Position numbers and translations under genes: made by a program. The notes under the pieces were generated by a model. That model did no database searches and was not told the DNA's origin. It saw nothing but the letters and a program-made list of their open reading frames with translations. This document shows positions 1 through 12,300 of a stretch of DNA of 64,000 nt, piece after piece. Position 1 is the stretch's first letter. Every line of letters begins with the position of its first letter. Origin of the DNA: Styela clava (Eukaryota > Chordata > Ascidiacea > Stolidobranchia > Styelidae); contig NC_135250.1 of assembly GCF_964204865.1 (NCBI RefSeq), positions 12,090,001 to 12,154,000 on the forward strand. Direction: 5' to 3'.

Positions 1-927
1 CGTAACACGAGTGCCTCTTGGTGTATTTAGTTATTCATCAAGGTGTAGTCACGCAGTCTAAAATAATAATAAAATAAATACCGCATAGAACTAATAATAG
101 TGCAGATGTCATTTTCTTATACCGATCATGCCGCTTGGGTGGGTGTCATGGCCTAAAGCCCAATTAAACATTATATTGCAAGTAACTATACTGTATACCT
201 GTTAACACTCGCTAACGTGACACTTTTGAAGTATCCTGGCCGACAGGTTTACAATTGGAGGTTGATGACATGCGCGTGTGAGTTTTATTTATTCGCTGTT
301 TGCGCACGACCATCTTCTCCCACTTGGTGCATTGTAAACAAGACTAGATAAGAAAAATATAACTCTTTGTTTCCCCCGTCAAGTATTAAACTGTTTATAC
401 ATCAATATGCTTTGAAAGAGGAGTCGATTGAGTAAATTTTGAGGACAATGCGCCAAGTGGGTAGAAGTATTTTAATATCAATCATAAGAGACTGAATGTA
501 AATCGGGAACGATGGCTGCCGACTTTTGATTTGATCAGGCTTGGCTAAAGTCTATGTAGTTAAAGTACGTACTTCGAGGAGGAAGGGTAACAATTTTCGT
601 TTGTCAATGAATACAACGCAGGTGCCGGGAACATGACGTTTAAAATAAGAAGTTGATCATGAGATTAAGAAGCGGGCAACTTGTCAGGGACACTATGATT
701 AAAATACGTGGTCCTAGTCGAGTAAATATGCAAACGTTTTCAACTTATGTCGGTAACCTCTTATGGTATGTACATACTACAAAGTTTAAGTTTTTTGAAG
801 CAAGAATTAGCTAAGAGTACATACGGTTTACCTTGCAATTCGATATTTTAGGTGAGAACATTTTCGAGAGTCAATTTGATAGGCTTCCTCGAAATCAACT
901 TCAAGTCTTGTTGCTAATGACCATGTA
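1..927. other. No gene seen
   Basis: AT-rich sequence with no convincing exon, RNA gene or repeat structure on either strand. It lies upstream of a small hAT-type element and could hold distal promoter sequence for the gene at 1917, but nothing specific supports that. Confidence 0.5.
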
Positions 928-935
928 GCCTATAT

Positions 936-1242
936 CAGGGCTACTCAACTGGCGGACCGCGGTCCGAATCCGGACCTTTCGGATATTCCATTCGGACCAC
1001 GTATAATTCTTTATTTTGGATCATTAGCCCCACTTTTGAAATTTCTTTTTATAAAATCACTTTTATAGATTTAAAAATATATAGAAAAAGGACAATAACG
1101 CCATACCAAACGATCTTAACAATCATATCATTAGTCGGCCGAGGAATTAAGGATGCAGAAATATAATTTCTGGGAAGTCCGGACCCAAATATGTTTAAAG
1201 TTTTGTATGCGGACCTTCGGTAAAAATAGTTGAGTAGCCCTG
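936..1242. mobile_element. hAT-type MITE, copy 1
   Basis: A 307-bp non-autonomous element. It begins CAGGGCTACTCAACT and ends with the near inverted complement AGTTGAGTAGCCCTG. It is flanked on both sides by the exact 8-bp duplication GCCTATAT (928-935 and 1243-1250). An 8-bp target duplication with CAGG-type ends is the hallmark of the hAT superfamily. A second copy of the same family is at 12683-12977. There is no transposase frame, so it must have been moved by an enzyme encoded elsewhere. Confidence 0.9.
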
Positions 1243-1250
1243 GCCTATAT

Positions 1251-1916
1251 ATCCAAACAATCTGCTGATGATGGAATCTATTGTCTAGAAATGTCAGCCT
1301 TGCCCTACGATTAGTCACATCATTCGTATAGCGTACTTCGTTACGGTCGAGGGAATTACTTTAGTTAACCGAAATCAGGTGAATACACAAATGGGAATAA
1401 GCACGGATTTCATTATACTTTGTTATGCTAAATCGTCAAAGTCAGTTACAATTTACGTCATAGCAAAGAAAACAATTGTGAGAAACGGCTAAGTATTTGA
1501 CGGACTAGTTATAACGACACGCTGAGATTTAGCTGTTTGGCGCAACAACCCAGGACGGGTACCACAGAATACTGCAGGGAAAACTTATTTTAGTAGTAAC
1601 AAACCATTGTCGAGCAAAAACCTTCATTAAGTACGCACAATTTACAGCATTAGTTTGGCGAATTAACGTAAATTAGTGGAATCTAAGCACATATTTTTAT
1701 ACCAAATCATTCATAATAATATATATGTGTGTGTTTCGAAACAGCCTTGCTCTGATTTCATGTGTAAACACACGTAGAAAATGTTTACCTCCATTTATAT
1801 GCTGTTTCAAGAACTGCATCATCTCGTTTTAAACTCAATTGATTTGTTGGCATTAGTCTGAATTATATCATGTTTTAATGCAATAAATCAAGCAAGACAA
1901 TATTCTATATTACAAT
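1251..1916. other. Upstream region of the gene at 1917
   Basis: No gene or clear repeat. It presumably holds the promoter and 5' UTR of the next gene, but I could not identify a convincing TATA box or initiator. Confidence 0.4.
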
Positions 1917-4825
1917 ATGTCTGCCGATGAATCGGACCAGAAGAACTTTCTGCAGAATGATGTGTCCGCTTCTACATCCCCCATAATAAAATCCATTGCA
2001 AACCCAAGTACAAAAATTTCCGTACAAGGAGATTATGATCAATTTGCCAGGCAACCAAAGAAAGAGAAAAATAACAAAAGCCGAGATCGAAGCCCGATAT
2101 CGGGAAGCAACAAACTGAAGAGAAACTCTGTAGAAAAACAACAATCGCCTACACAGAACGAGGAACAAAATACTAGTCCTGAAATAAGTAAATCATTCCC
2201 CAAAACCACAGAGGAATCAAAAGATTCGAACCCTAGTAGTTCCGAACGAAAAGATGAAAAAGGAAAATCGAAACGAGCATCTTTACAGAGTGAACAACCG
2301 AGCGCTAATATGTCGGTTACTACCCTAGGTGGCGAAGAGGGAAATCCTACGCTGTCACGTATGGACTCAATGCCTCCCCGCAAACATGCTCGGGTTGAGC
2401 ACATGAAACAGCTACGTAACGAGGGTTTTGAAACTCAATGTCAAAATAACATCCCGCAAAATATTCTTGAACAGAAAGACAAAGCCATTGGAACAGATGC
2501 ACAATGGATTGCGCAGCCTCTTAGGTATGAAGTAACTTCAGATTCGATACTATCTCCTTGTGATATTTATAACTTTGGACTGAATAAAATAATTGGGACT
2601 GCCCTATATAAGTAATATCATAATATGACAATTATGTCATTTTCTCATATATCATGTGATTTTGTAGTGGAACGGCGGTAGGACCATAACTCTGGTTACT
2701 TTTCCATTATATCTCCTGCAATTTCCGTTATCACTGGATACTTTTCTGAGATGGCCGTTTCGTTCTTCTTCTAGTGATCGCTTGGATATCTGAATACTTC
2801 ATGATTCTTTTTAGTTTCACTAATATTGGTCTGTAATTTTCATTTTAAGGCCTAATGAACACGCGTTTTTACCACCCGTTGCATCAGTCGTGGATTTTTT
2901 GGACAACCCAGATTTTAGAGATGGAGCTGTTGTTCTCAACAAGACATTTCTGTGAGTATCAAATTCATTGCATGAATACAATAAATTTTCCTTACACAGT
3001 AGCAAAACATAACTCCCCCTTAAATTTGAATTGTTTACCTGTCCATGGACAAGGAAAGATCGGCAGATTTCTGGTGCTTTTCACGATGCATGATAGTTCC
3101 GATCTGTCCAATGATCTGTCCCCGGTAATTATACGAAAAAGATGAACATTATGATCTAACAAACAACGACATTATGATCTAATAAAGATGGGACATTTAC
3201 TAAATCAAACACCGAAATGAATCTATCGTCAATTTAGTTATATAGTATGGATGAGTTTGGGATGGATAATTGTCTCTTAGAAAGATGTCATCAGTAGGCC
3301 TATTTTCCATGGTGGTCCTGGAGCTGCAGCCCTATCAGTCTCGTCTTAAACCGGCCCTCGATGAAAGTCTTGCACAACATGTACGTTTATATATCGAAAA
3401 CAAATATTTTTTTGTTGGTACGATTTTCTCATGTCTTATAGAAATGATATCATTTGCAATATCACTTCAGCCTTAAATTGGAACATCGAACCAAATCGGA
3501 AACTTTTTGCTATTTCGGGTGTAGCTGAAAACGACCGTAGCTATGTCACATATCACTAATAAATTGTTTTAAAATCTAATGACAATAGTAAAAAACTTGT
3601 TTAAACAAATATAGGCATAAAAGCGCCATTAAAGTATGTTTTTGCAGTGTGGATTGATATTAAAATTCAGCGTTCATGTCTTACCTTTGCAGGGATGATT
3701 TATTACGGGGCGGGAAATTTGACAACACAGCAATGTCAAGGTTGTCGGCGAAATACATGATACGTTATCTTGGAATAGGCGAAGATCCTCGTTCAAAGGA
3801 CGTTATAAGTTCAATGTTAGTTCGACCAATTTTGCCTCCAATAAAGCAAACAAGGAAAAGACGAGACATTGATTTGAACTTTCACACCAATTTAGACCTG
3901 GATGATCATTCTCCAAAATTTGAATTAAACCCCATTTTGCCTGGTCAAAGCAAAACTAAAGATGAAAATTCTCCTAGAAACTGGAAATACTCTTCGGATA
4001 TGTCTTACCACTTTCAGAGAGGAACACGACTACGACAAGGTGATTCTAAGTACGTTTACAAACCGCGTGCGCATCATTCCACCGGTGTTCTTGATGCGAC
4101 CACAAATTCCAGCAGAGAATTGCTTGAAATTGGGGGAGAAATTGAAGATAATTTTGATCGTGTTATAAGATGGAAATCAAAAGTGAGATATTGTGGGAAG
4201 CCAGCCATGTACAAACGAACAACATCTCCAACTTTAGGGGAAGAAGCCCTGAAGAGAAAGCTCAACCGCTTACCAACAAGACAGGCAAGTACAAAAATTT
4301 TCAAACAGTTTCACCGTTCAAAAACTTTATAAAATAGGCAATGTGGAATGTTATTAGCAACTTGCTCTCTTTCTGTTAACTTCGATTTTAGATGTATATT
4401 TTATCCATTTATCATACGTCAACTTACAAATGTTTTATTATACGATGTTGCAGTTGTTATTGTTGCCTCAAAAATTGTAGATTAAGAAAACAATTTTCAG
4501 TTTTTGTTCATTGTGTTTACAGTCTCATAAATTGTGGCCAGAGCAAGGCGATCTTTACTCAAAAGAACTCGATCAAAACGAAGCGTGGCGTCGACCGCCT
4601 TCTAATATGAATCCCAAACTATCTCCATTAGGACCACCAATAACATTAAGCAGTAACGGCAGTGGATTCAGGGCAAAACCACGTCGTCGAAGATCAACTG
4701 TAATAAATAAATTTCAAGAACAAAATTTGGAGATCATTGACACTTCGTCACGGCACCGCGGCATGTACTTGCCTCCACCAAGAATACCAGTGAGAAAGCA
4801 AAAACCGATGTGGCAACGGTTGTAA
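1917..4825 (+). CDS. Uncharacterised disordered protein, 4 exons, 563 aa
   Basis: I do not recognise this gene. Coding exons that join in frame are 1917-2611, 2850-2951, 3693-4284 and 4523-4825, with the stop at the end of the last. Junction phases are 2, 2 and 0, and each intron ends in AG. Introns 1 and 2 start with GT (gtaata, gtgagt). Intron 3 starts with GCAAGT after CAG, and only this GC donor keeps the frame; the nearby GT would cause a stop. Residues 1-230 are rich in Ser, Lys, Glu, Gln and Asn and look disordered. A more ordered segment (about 232-310) contains hydrophobic runs such as PPVASVVDFLDNPDF and RLSAKYMIRYLGIG. The C-terminus (about 490-563) is basic and ends KQKPMWQRL. No signal peptide or membrane segment is visible. 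The start is the first ATG of the long open exon. An AATAAA lies at 4994. A 100-nt open segment at 3281-3380 between exons 2 and 3 is left out because it breaks the frame. Confidence 0.75.
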
Positions 4826-4993
4826 CTCTAGCTAATAACCCATTACCTAGTAAAAGCAACTGCTGATAACATCTTGATTACAATATTTAATGACTAGCTG
4901 CCAATGTTTGAATCATACAGAACAGTTTGTTAATCTGTAGTATTTTCATTTTATACACAGCCTAACATATAAAGAATCTATTCGCCTAGGTTC

Positions 4994-4999
4994 AATAAA
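4994..4999 (+). promoter_or_regulatory. Polyadenylation signal AATAAA
   Basis: Canonical AATAAA about 170 nt after the stop codon of the four-exon gene, with a GT-rich stretch shortly downstream. It is the best candidate for that gene's 3' end. Confidence 0.55.
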
Positions 5000-5009
5000 A
5001 AAATCTGTG

Positions 5010-5839
5010 TAAAATTTGTGCTTGACACTGATCCTTTTGAAAGGAAGACAGAGTGGAATTCTAGATTTTTTGGACCTATATCAGTAATAAAATATTCGGT
5101 TTGATAAAACTAAAAAATTGACCTTCTGGTAACAACCCGAAATCGAGAGTGAATCGTCGATTAAAAGTTGGAAGACTATTGTAATACAAACGACACGAAC
5201 CAACCCTTCAATATATTCAACTTGTCTGTACCCAGTGCGTCTTTGTGGAAACAAGAAACTAGTCGAACAAGATCCGACTTTTATACCAGACACATGAAAA
5301 TTAAATGCTGTTCTGAATGTTTTAACAAATTAGCGAGGGAAGCATACGCTTTATGGACAAGTGATAGTTTACAATTTCATATTTGAACTTGGCTGTTTTA
5401 CTGCTATTCTAAACATTACATCATCTATCACCGTGGACAAATTTTGGATAGATCATCGACCTCACCACTATGCTCGATATCGGTGCAATCCAAATGTTCA
5501 CTCCCGATATTTATATTCACAATGGAATAACTGTTTATTAATTTTAAGTTTGCCAAACCACGCGTGGAAACGCCTAAGGTGGAAAATTACTTCCCTCACT
5601 TTGAAGATAACAAAACGACGACAACAACCATAAATTGGTAGAATTCATTTAAAAATCTCGTGTTTTTGGTAAATAAGTTCGTTTAACAACTGTTACTGAC
5701 ATTTGTGTAATTTTTTTTTCTAACATTGGCATTTGACTAAATTAACGAGAAACAATGAATTGTATGAAAAAAGAACACTATAATATAAGGATATAACTAC
5801 GTATAAATTGGTTAGTCGGATTATTCGATCACTTATCGG
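5010..5839. other. Intergenic, no gene seen
   Basis: Short frames on both strands but no codon pattern, domain or splice structure I can support. It separates two genes on the same strand. Confidence 0.45.
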
Positions 5840-6130
5840 CAGGCTTGCCCATGGGAATTGGACTTCCATGGGGTGTGTTGGGGCCGGACACATTTGTATT
5901 TCCCATGAGACAGTAGCCATTTCACAGGAACTTGATTACGTCAGAGCTAACATTGGTCTTCATATTTGTTTAACATTTTAAAGTTTTTCACTCTATTTTT
6001 TCTTTATATACTTGTATCTATTATTTATTTGCCCCAGACTTGGCCATTGGAAACGTCCCATGGGATGGGATGGGACAGGCATTAATTGCTATGGGATGGG
6101 ACAGAAAAATATGTCCCATGTACAAGCCTT
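5840..6130. mobile_element. Probable small hAT-like MITE
   Basis: The left end CAGGCTTGCCCATGGGA is mirrored by the right end TCCCATGTACAAGCCTT, so most of 17 terminal bases pair as an inverted repeat. Flanks CTTATCGG (5832-5839) and CTTATCAA (6131-6138) match at 6 of 8 positions, as expected for a decayed 8-bp duplication. The interior contains a run of ATGGGATGGGA-type repeats. No coding capacity. Confidence 0.6.
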
Positions 6131-6138
6131 CTTATCAA

Positions 6139-6799
6139 GGAGGAACCATGAGTGCATGGAGTTATCTATATCTACTTAATGATTAAAATATGGTATTATT
6201 GGTTTGTTTTTTGTCGCGATAATTTTCTTGTCGTCGATCTAATCATGTCCCATTGCCACCACACTCCAACAATTTCAATTGTATATGTGATTGCAAATTA
6301 TGATATTGAAATTCTGTTTGACAGGGAAATACAGTACATCACTATTTAATATATCTAATCATGGTTTGAATACGGATACACGCCATAAATTCCAATTATT
6401 TCACAATGACTGCCTAACCCTGGCCTGGAAGATACAAAGTGCAAATGCCAGGGCAAAAGAGATCTGACTATCAAATGCCCAAATTAAGTATTTTCTCAGT
6501 TCCGGTAAATTTCGTTCTATGCTATACCAAGCAGTTACTTGTCAATCTTGTTTTTGTTCTACTTATTAAACGTGTGCTTGACTACTACTTTTAATCCGTA
6601 ATGTATTTAGCTTTTTTGCCCAATGCCAGACACATTACGATTACAATATTTTAAATTTTATGACGTAACAATGGTAAAATAAACTTTCTAGTTTCTATAA
6701 AACGAATTTGACTGTGTAAATCGGAAATAGAAAGCCTCTAGACTAGCTATTGTAAGCGGTTAGACGTCCCGCCAACTAGGTAGGTTTGCAGGGAATAGG
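6139..6799. other. Upstream region of the Kelch-like gene
   Basis: AT-rich, no gene seen. A TTTGCAG tract ends at 6791, 8 nt before the start codon of the Kelch-like gene. It could be the 3' splice site of a 5'-UTR intron or a spliced-leader acceptor. Confidence 0.35.
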
Positions 6800-9344
6800 A
6801 TGTCAAAGTTGAAAGCAACACAGTTTACAAAGGGAAGGAACAAGTTTAGAATGCAGAATCCGTATAACATAGACGCTTTCAAGCGACAGGACGAAATTGA
6901 GTCTGACTTGATTTCACCGAATACCAATTTACCGCCAGTTGGTTCGTACGTCACAACTTGCAACCAGGAAAAAGTTTCTCATAATAAAGAAATAGAAAAA
7001 TTTGACAGTGATGAACAAACATTCGAAATGGAGACTCATGAGACTAAATTCTTTTCCGCAATAAGAGATCTATGGAAACAAGGAAAAATGTGCGATGTCA
7101 TGCTCTCAGTTGACAAAACGATTTTCCGAGCACATAAGGTAAGCATAAAATACTATCAAGTTTGATCATATGAAATTGAAAAAATATATAAGCAATTCAT
7201 GAGCATTGACCTAATAATGGGCAAGAAATGATGTAGTTTATCATATGAGCCAATTAAAAGTTTCATGCATTACGATTAATTAGTTTTGTAGATGGCTCCT
7301 CTTCTCGGTTGGGCAATCCACCACTGGCCACGATGGCTTCTACCTAAACATCGAAAATTCGCGCCATTGTGTTTCTCTTGTCGGATGCTGATAGAATCAT
7401 ACTATGAATCATAAATCAAGGCCTTTAATTTCTAACCAACATACCGAAAAAGTAGTTCTTGGTTCAGTCCAAAAATACCATATATATATAGATTCTCTAT
7501 CCACAGACTATGTTTACATTGAGTAGGATCTCTTCTCCATTCATGTTTTCACAAAACACAAGTGATCGTGTCAAAGTGTCTCAATCCTGAGAGCATTTTT
7601 GATATGTGTGCCTAATCTAATGCACATCATCTCAGGTGTGACTTTTCAGCGTTGAAAAATAAATGCTACACTACTAAAAAACACCACACTTCTCGCATCT
7701 TGATATTTATCAAATTTCATTCTCATTATGCCCATAAAAAGATGTCCGAAAGAGTTGTTTAATTGCAATGCACTTTTAAATCTAGATTGCACTTGCTGCA
7801 TGTAGTGAGCACTTCCGTGATCTTTTTGTCAGTCGCGAAAAAGCTTCAACGGTGATGGACACTTCTCGAATACCCCTCCTTGGTATCAAAAGTGAAATTG
7901 TGAAAAAGATTATCGACGCTGTTTATACGTAAGTAAGAAAGTGTAGTACGGAAATGTAGCTATTATAAGATCTATGCTTGTGTACAGCTGCGTTCATTCG
8001 GATGATCATTTTGGGTTGGAAAAATTAGGATAACCAAACGCTGATAACGCGGTACAGTTCATCATGTATACTAGACCTAAATTCGTCGAAACTGTTTATC
8101 GTAAATAGTGACTGAAATGTATGACAGTACGATACTTCCACATGCAATGATTGCCATATGACCAAGTTTTACATCATAGACCTCTGGTTTGAAAGTGTCG
8201 TCGAAGTCAGGCACAGTGTAATGTATTGCAAGTAGATGAGATAACTTCCAACTATCGAAATATTTGGTACTGAACCTTTCAAAAAGTTCCATTTGAAATT
8301 TAGTGTCATTGTGATTAATCCTTCTATATTAAAGCTGTATCAGTACCTTACAGGGCAAAAATAATTTTGAATTCGGCTACAGTTGGAGATGTCCTATCAG
8401 CAGCTGCTTATCTTAGAATGCCGTCGATAGTCGATGCCTGTCAATCGTATCTTTCACAACATCTCAGTGTTGATAATTGCATCAAAACAATTCAAGTAAG
8501 AACTGCAATGTTATGACCTAAATATTCTGGATAAATTGTCCACTCACAAACGTACAATCCTCATAGGTAGCTCACATGTATAATTTGGAGGCACTGAAAG
8601 AACGTTCATATCAAATCGCCTGCTTGAACTTCAAAACGGTATGCAATCATGCCGATTTTATGAAGTTACGATATTATGAGTTGCTTGAAATGTTGCCAAG
8701 ACAAGACCTTGCTTTGGATTCAGAAATCCAGGTTTTTAACGCAATCATACGATGGACCGATTACGAAGGGTTAGGACATTTAATTATTGCTGATTGTATT
8801 GATCATTCTATCAAACGCTTCGAAATATTCAATTTATTTGCAGGTCAACCAGACTACCTTACTTTGCTCGGCTTATGAGGCATGTAAGATTTCCGCTGAT
8901 GACAGAAAGTCAATTAGTGGATCAGGTAGAAGGATCAAGTTACGTTAACGAAAACGCCGAAGTTGGAGAACTTGTAAGAGAAGCTGTTCGTTATCATCTT
9001 TTGCCTTATAGGAGAAGTATATTACAAACCCCACGGACTAAACCAAGAACTACTTTTTCGGTATGTTGGTTAGAAATTAAAGGCCTTGATTTATGATTCA
9101 TAGTATGATTCTATCGGCACTCGACAAGAGAAACACAATGGCGCGAATTTTTGATGTTTAGGTAGAAGGCATCGTGGCCAGTGGTGGATTGCCCAACCGA
9201 GAAGAGGGACCATCTACAACACGCGTGTATTATTTAGTTCCAGATGAAAATATTTGGCGCCCATTGACGATTATGCCAGAAGCTCGACATCACCACGCAG
9301 GTTAGCGACATTCATACTAGCAATCTAATATTGAAATAAGCAAC

Positions 9345-9376
<32 letters not shown>

Positions 9377-12300
9377 GAAAGAAAATAAAAAATACAAATA
9401 TGAAAAATAATTCTCAATAGATTGAGTCACGGCAAATCAAAACAAGTTTTGAACATCATTCATCGTACATGAAAAAAATGAAAAATATGATTTTACGCGG
9501 CTTTATGAATATAACAAGGCAGAAACTTTCAAACACAACAACAACAACCGCTTTTAAATATAACCAAAGTTCAGATTACCTATCACTGGAAAGCATGAAA
9601 ATACCATACGATTTTACACATCTTTTATAGCTGCAGTACTTGGCGGATTTCTTTACATCGCAGGAGGAGACACGGGGCAAGGTTTAACAAACTCATCCAA
9701 TAAGGTAGCAAATTCATATCCTATAGATAGCACTACTCGGAACAAACATACCAACATTTTGTTGTAAGAAGAAGATACGGGATCACCAAATACTATTTTT
9801 ACTTTGACATGGCCTACTATACCATTTGCTTCGTCTGGTCACAGGGGCAGTACCAAAACTAACTAGCTCTAATCGTTGATTTGACACAGTGCACCATGGC
9901 GCAATCCCGCGTTCTCATCTTTGCCTAATCTGTATTTGTTCAGGTTTGGAGATACGACCCGTGGACCGAAGAGTGGTTGCAAATAGCTAGCATGATAAAA
10001 GCACGTCAAAGCTTTCAATTAGGAGTTCTTGATTCACGATTGTATGCAGTTGGTAATTTTTACAATATAATACAAAACTTATTTTCAAGAGTCATATTTT
10101 TCCAATTATTCTCTATTTATCTAAAAAAGTAATAGACCATATAAATGAAGTATTTTTCAATGATACGATTAAAAATTCAGGCATATTTAGTTTTGTTTTT
10201 CAAATATTTGAAAATTTCATACAAAATGGCAAATAAAATGAACATAGAAACACAATAAGTTCATTCACGATAAACATAGACCGTATAAAATGCATATAAA
10301 TGACGGTTAAATATCAGCTTTTTTGTACAAAAATATAACGTTTATTGACTTTGAACAGGTGGACGAGCACACAAAGATGAAACTTTGTCTCATGTAGAAA
10401 GATATAACCCATCCACTAATAAGTGGTGCGAAATAGAATCAATCAGCAGCCCCCGAAGATATGTATCAATAGCGACCCTCAGTGGACGACTGTACGCGGT
10501 CGGAGGATCAGGGAGTGATTTGATATCGCGAAGAGTAGAAAGGTGTGTAAAACTATTTATTGGACACGTCAATAGACATAACGATCGTTTCAATATTGTG
10601 TAGTTGTTCTTATGCTTGTTCTTTGACACGCGATGAAAAATTCGCTTCTCTCTTTGATTACTGGACCAATTGCTTTGAAATTTTCAGTGAGTGAGGATTA
10701 TATTTTTAGCTCGAAGGCTATTACTTTTTTTTGCTATGACGCCATCAAAATTTGCCACTATGTGGCGCTACGTGTCCATATATTTGAGCATAGCTCTCTT
10801 GTTTAATGTGAAATTAGAATTAGAAAACGTTAACAGATTCTGCGCCGTATGGCATAGAGATGTTATTAAGTTCGCCATCGCAAATCTAAGATTACCACTG
10901 ATCATTTGGATAATATACGAGAAGCTGTGTGTGTGACAATATTTATCCGTTGAACGCTCACATGTGAATTGGCATTTTTGATACTAAATTCGGTCACTCT
11001 TCCCAATCTCAGGAATAACAAATGAAATTGAAATTCTACACATTAATATCAAAAATCTATATTCAACTCGTGGACGTTTAAATCATCTAGATTCAATCCA
11101 GTTTCGTCTCAGTGGGAGCGTCGCCATCCAATTTGCAAACCTCGTTTCTCTGGCTCCCTTTACGTCAGCAAGAATCGACTGTGGCTTCTTGGCGGCGCTA
11201 CAGTGCTCGAGAAGGATTCTGCGAAAGGTGTTATCGGAGCCTCAGAGGTAAACATTTTCATTGTAGTATTCGCACGGCGTACATTTCACAGCTGATATAT
11301 TTGATATAGGAATACAATTTTTTCAAAGACTCCTTTTCAGGCATATTGGATTCTTTCCTACCAAAGGTAAAATAAATTTACTTTGAATTTTTAGATAGAA
11401 GTCTATTCACCGGCGATGGATCAGTGGACTATAGTTGGGAACTTCCCCCAACAACTTCGAAAAACTGAGTTGACCGATTTTGGTCAGGAAACGGAGTGAG
11501 TTAGATATATATATATCAAAGTTTAAATTACTTTTTTGGGGCTTTTGGACAAGAATGCCAAAGAGGTTCATCTTACCATAAGTAAGCTAATCTAGAGTTG
11601 TTTCGTCACTACAGTGATATTCCAGCCCCCGGCCCTTGGAGTTACACGATATGCAGTGATGTGGTTCAGGAGGTTCGCGCGAACCCGTTTCTGAAATATC
11701 CTGATAATCATCGAACCTGTTCTTGAGACTCTGCCGTGTAATTGAATTTATATTTATGCCGTCCTTATCGCTCATGACTGTACTTTTTAGATTTATTGAC
11801 GAACAGGACAAATTTCATGTCCAATTGTCTCGTACTGAAGCTGGATCCTGCATTTTAAACGAACAAGCGTATTTAATAGCTGGATATAGCTGGAAAGATA
11901 AAGATCGAATGAACGACGTTGAGCGTGTCGATTTAACCACATTGCCTGTTGGAAATTCAAAATATCCAAGCACTGCTCAGCTATATAAGGAAACATATAT
12001 CAATAAACGTGAGGTTTCAGTCAATATCAACTGCCAGAATATTTCGGTCGAATCACAAAAAAATCGTCCAACGAAATATCCGTTGCGATGCACAGGAGTT
12101 GCATGCGCAGCTCTGACACTCTACAAGACACCAAATTTTAGGGCTAAAAGCAGTGATTTTACGTCAACACCTCTCCCTATTCTATGTTCGGAACTAACTG
12201 AAAACCTTGAAAAAGAACAAAAACCAAAACGAAATCCAATATTTGCCTTCGGCGAAGTTCCTAAAACTGCAGATGGTCGCCTTCATTACACAGAAAATGC

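Noticed and set aside
3281-3380. A constitutive coding exon of the first gene
   Set aside because: It fits the preceding exon but leaves phase 0, and the next exon then reads a stop at its second codon. The flanking exons join in frame without it.
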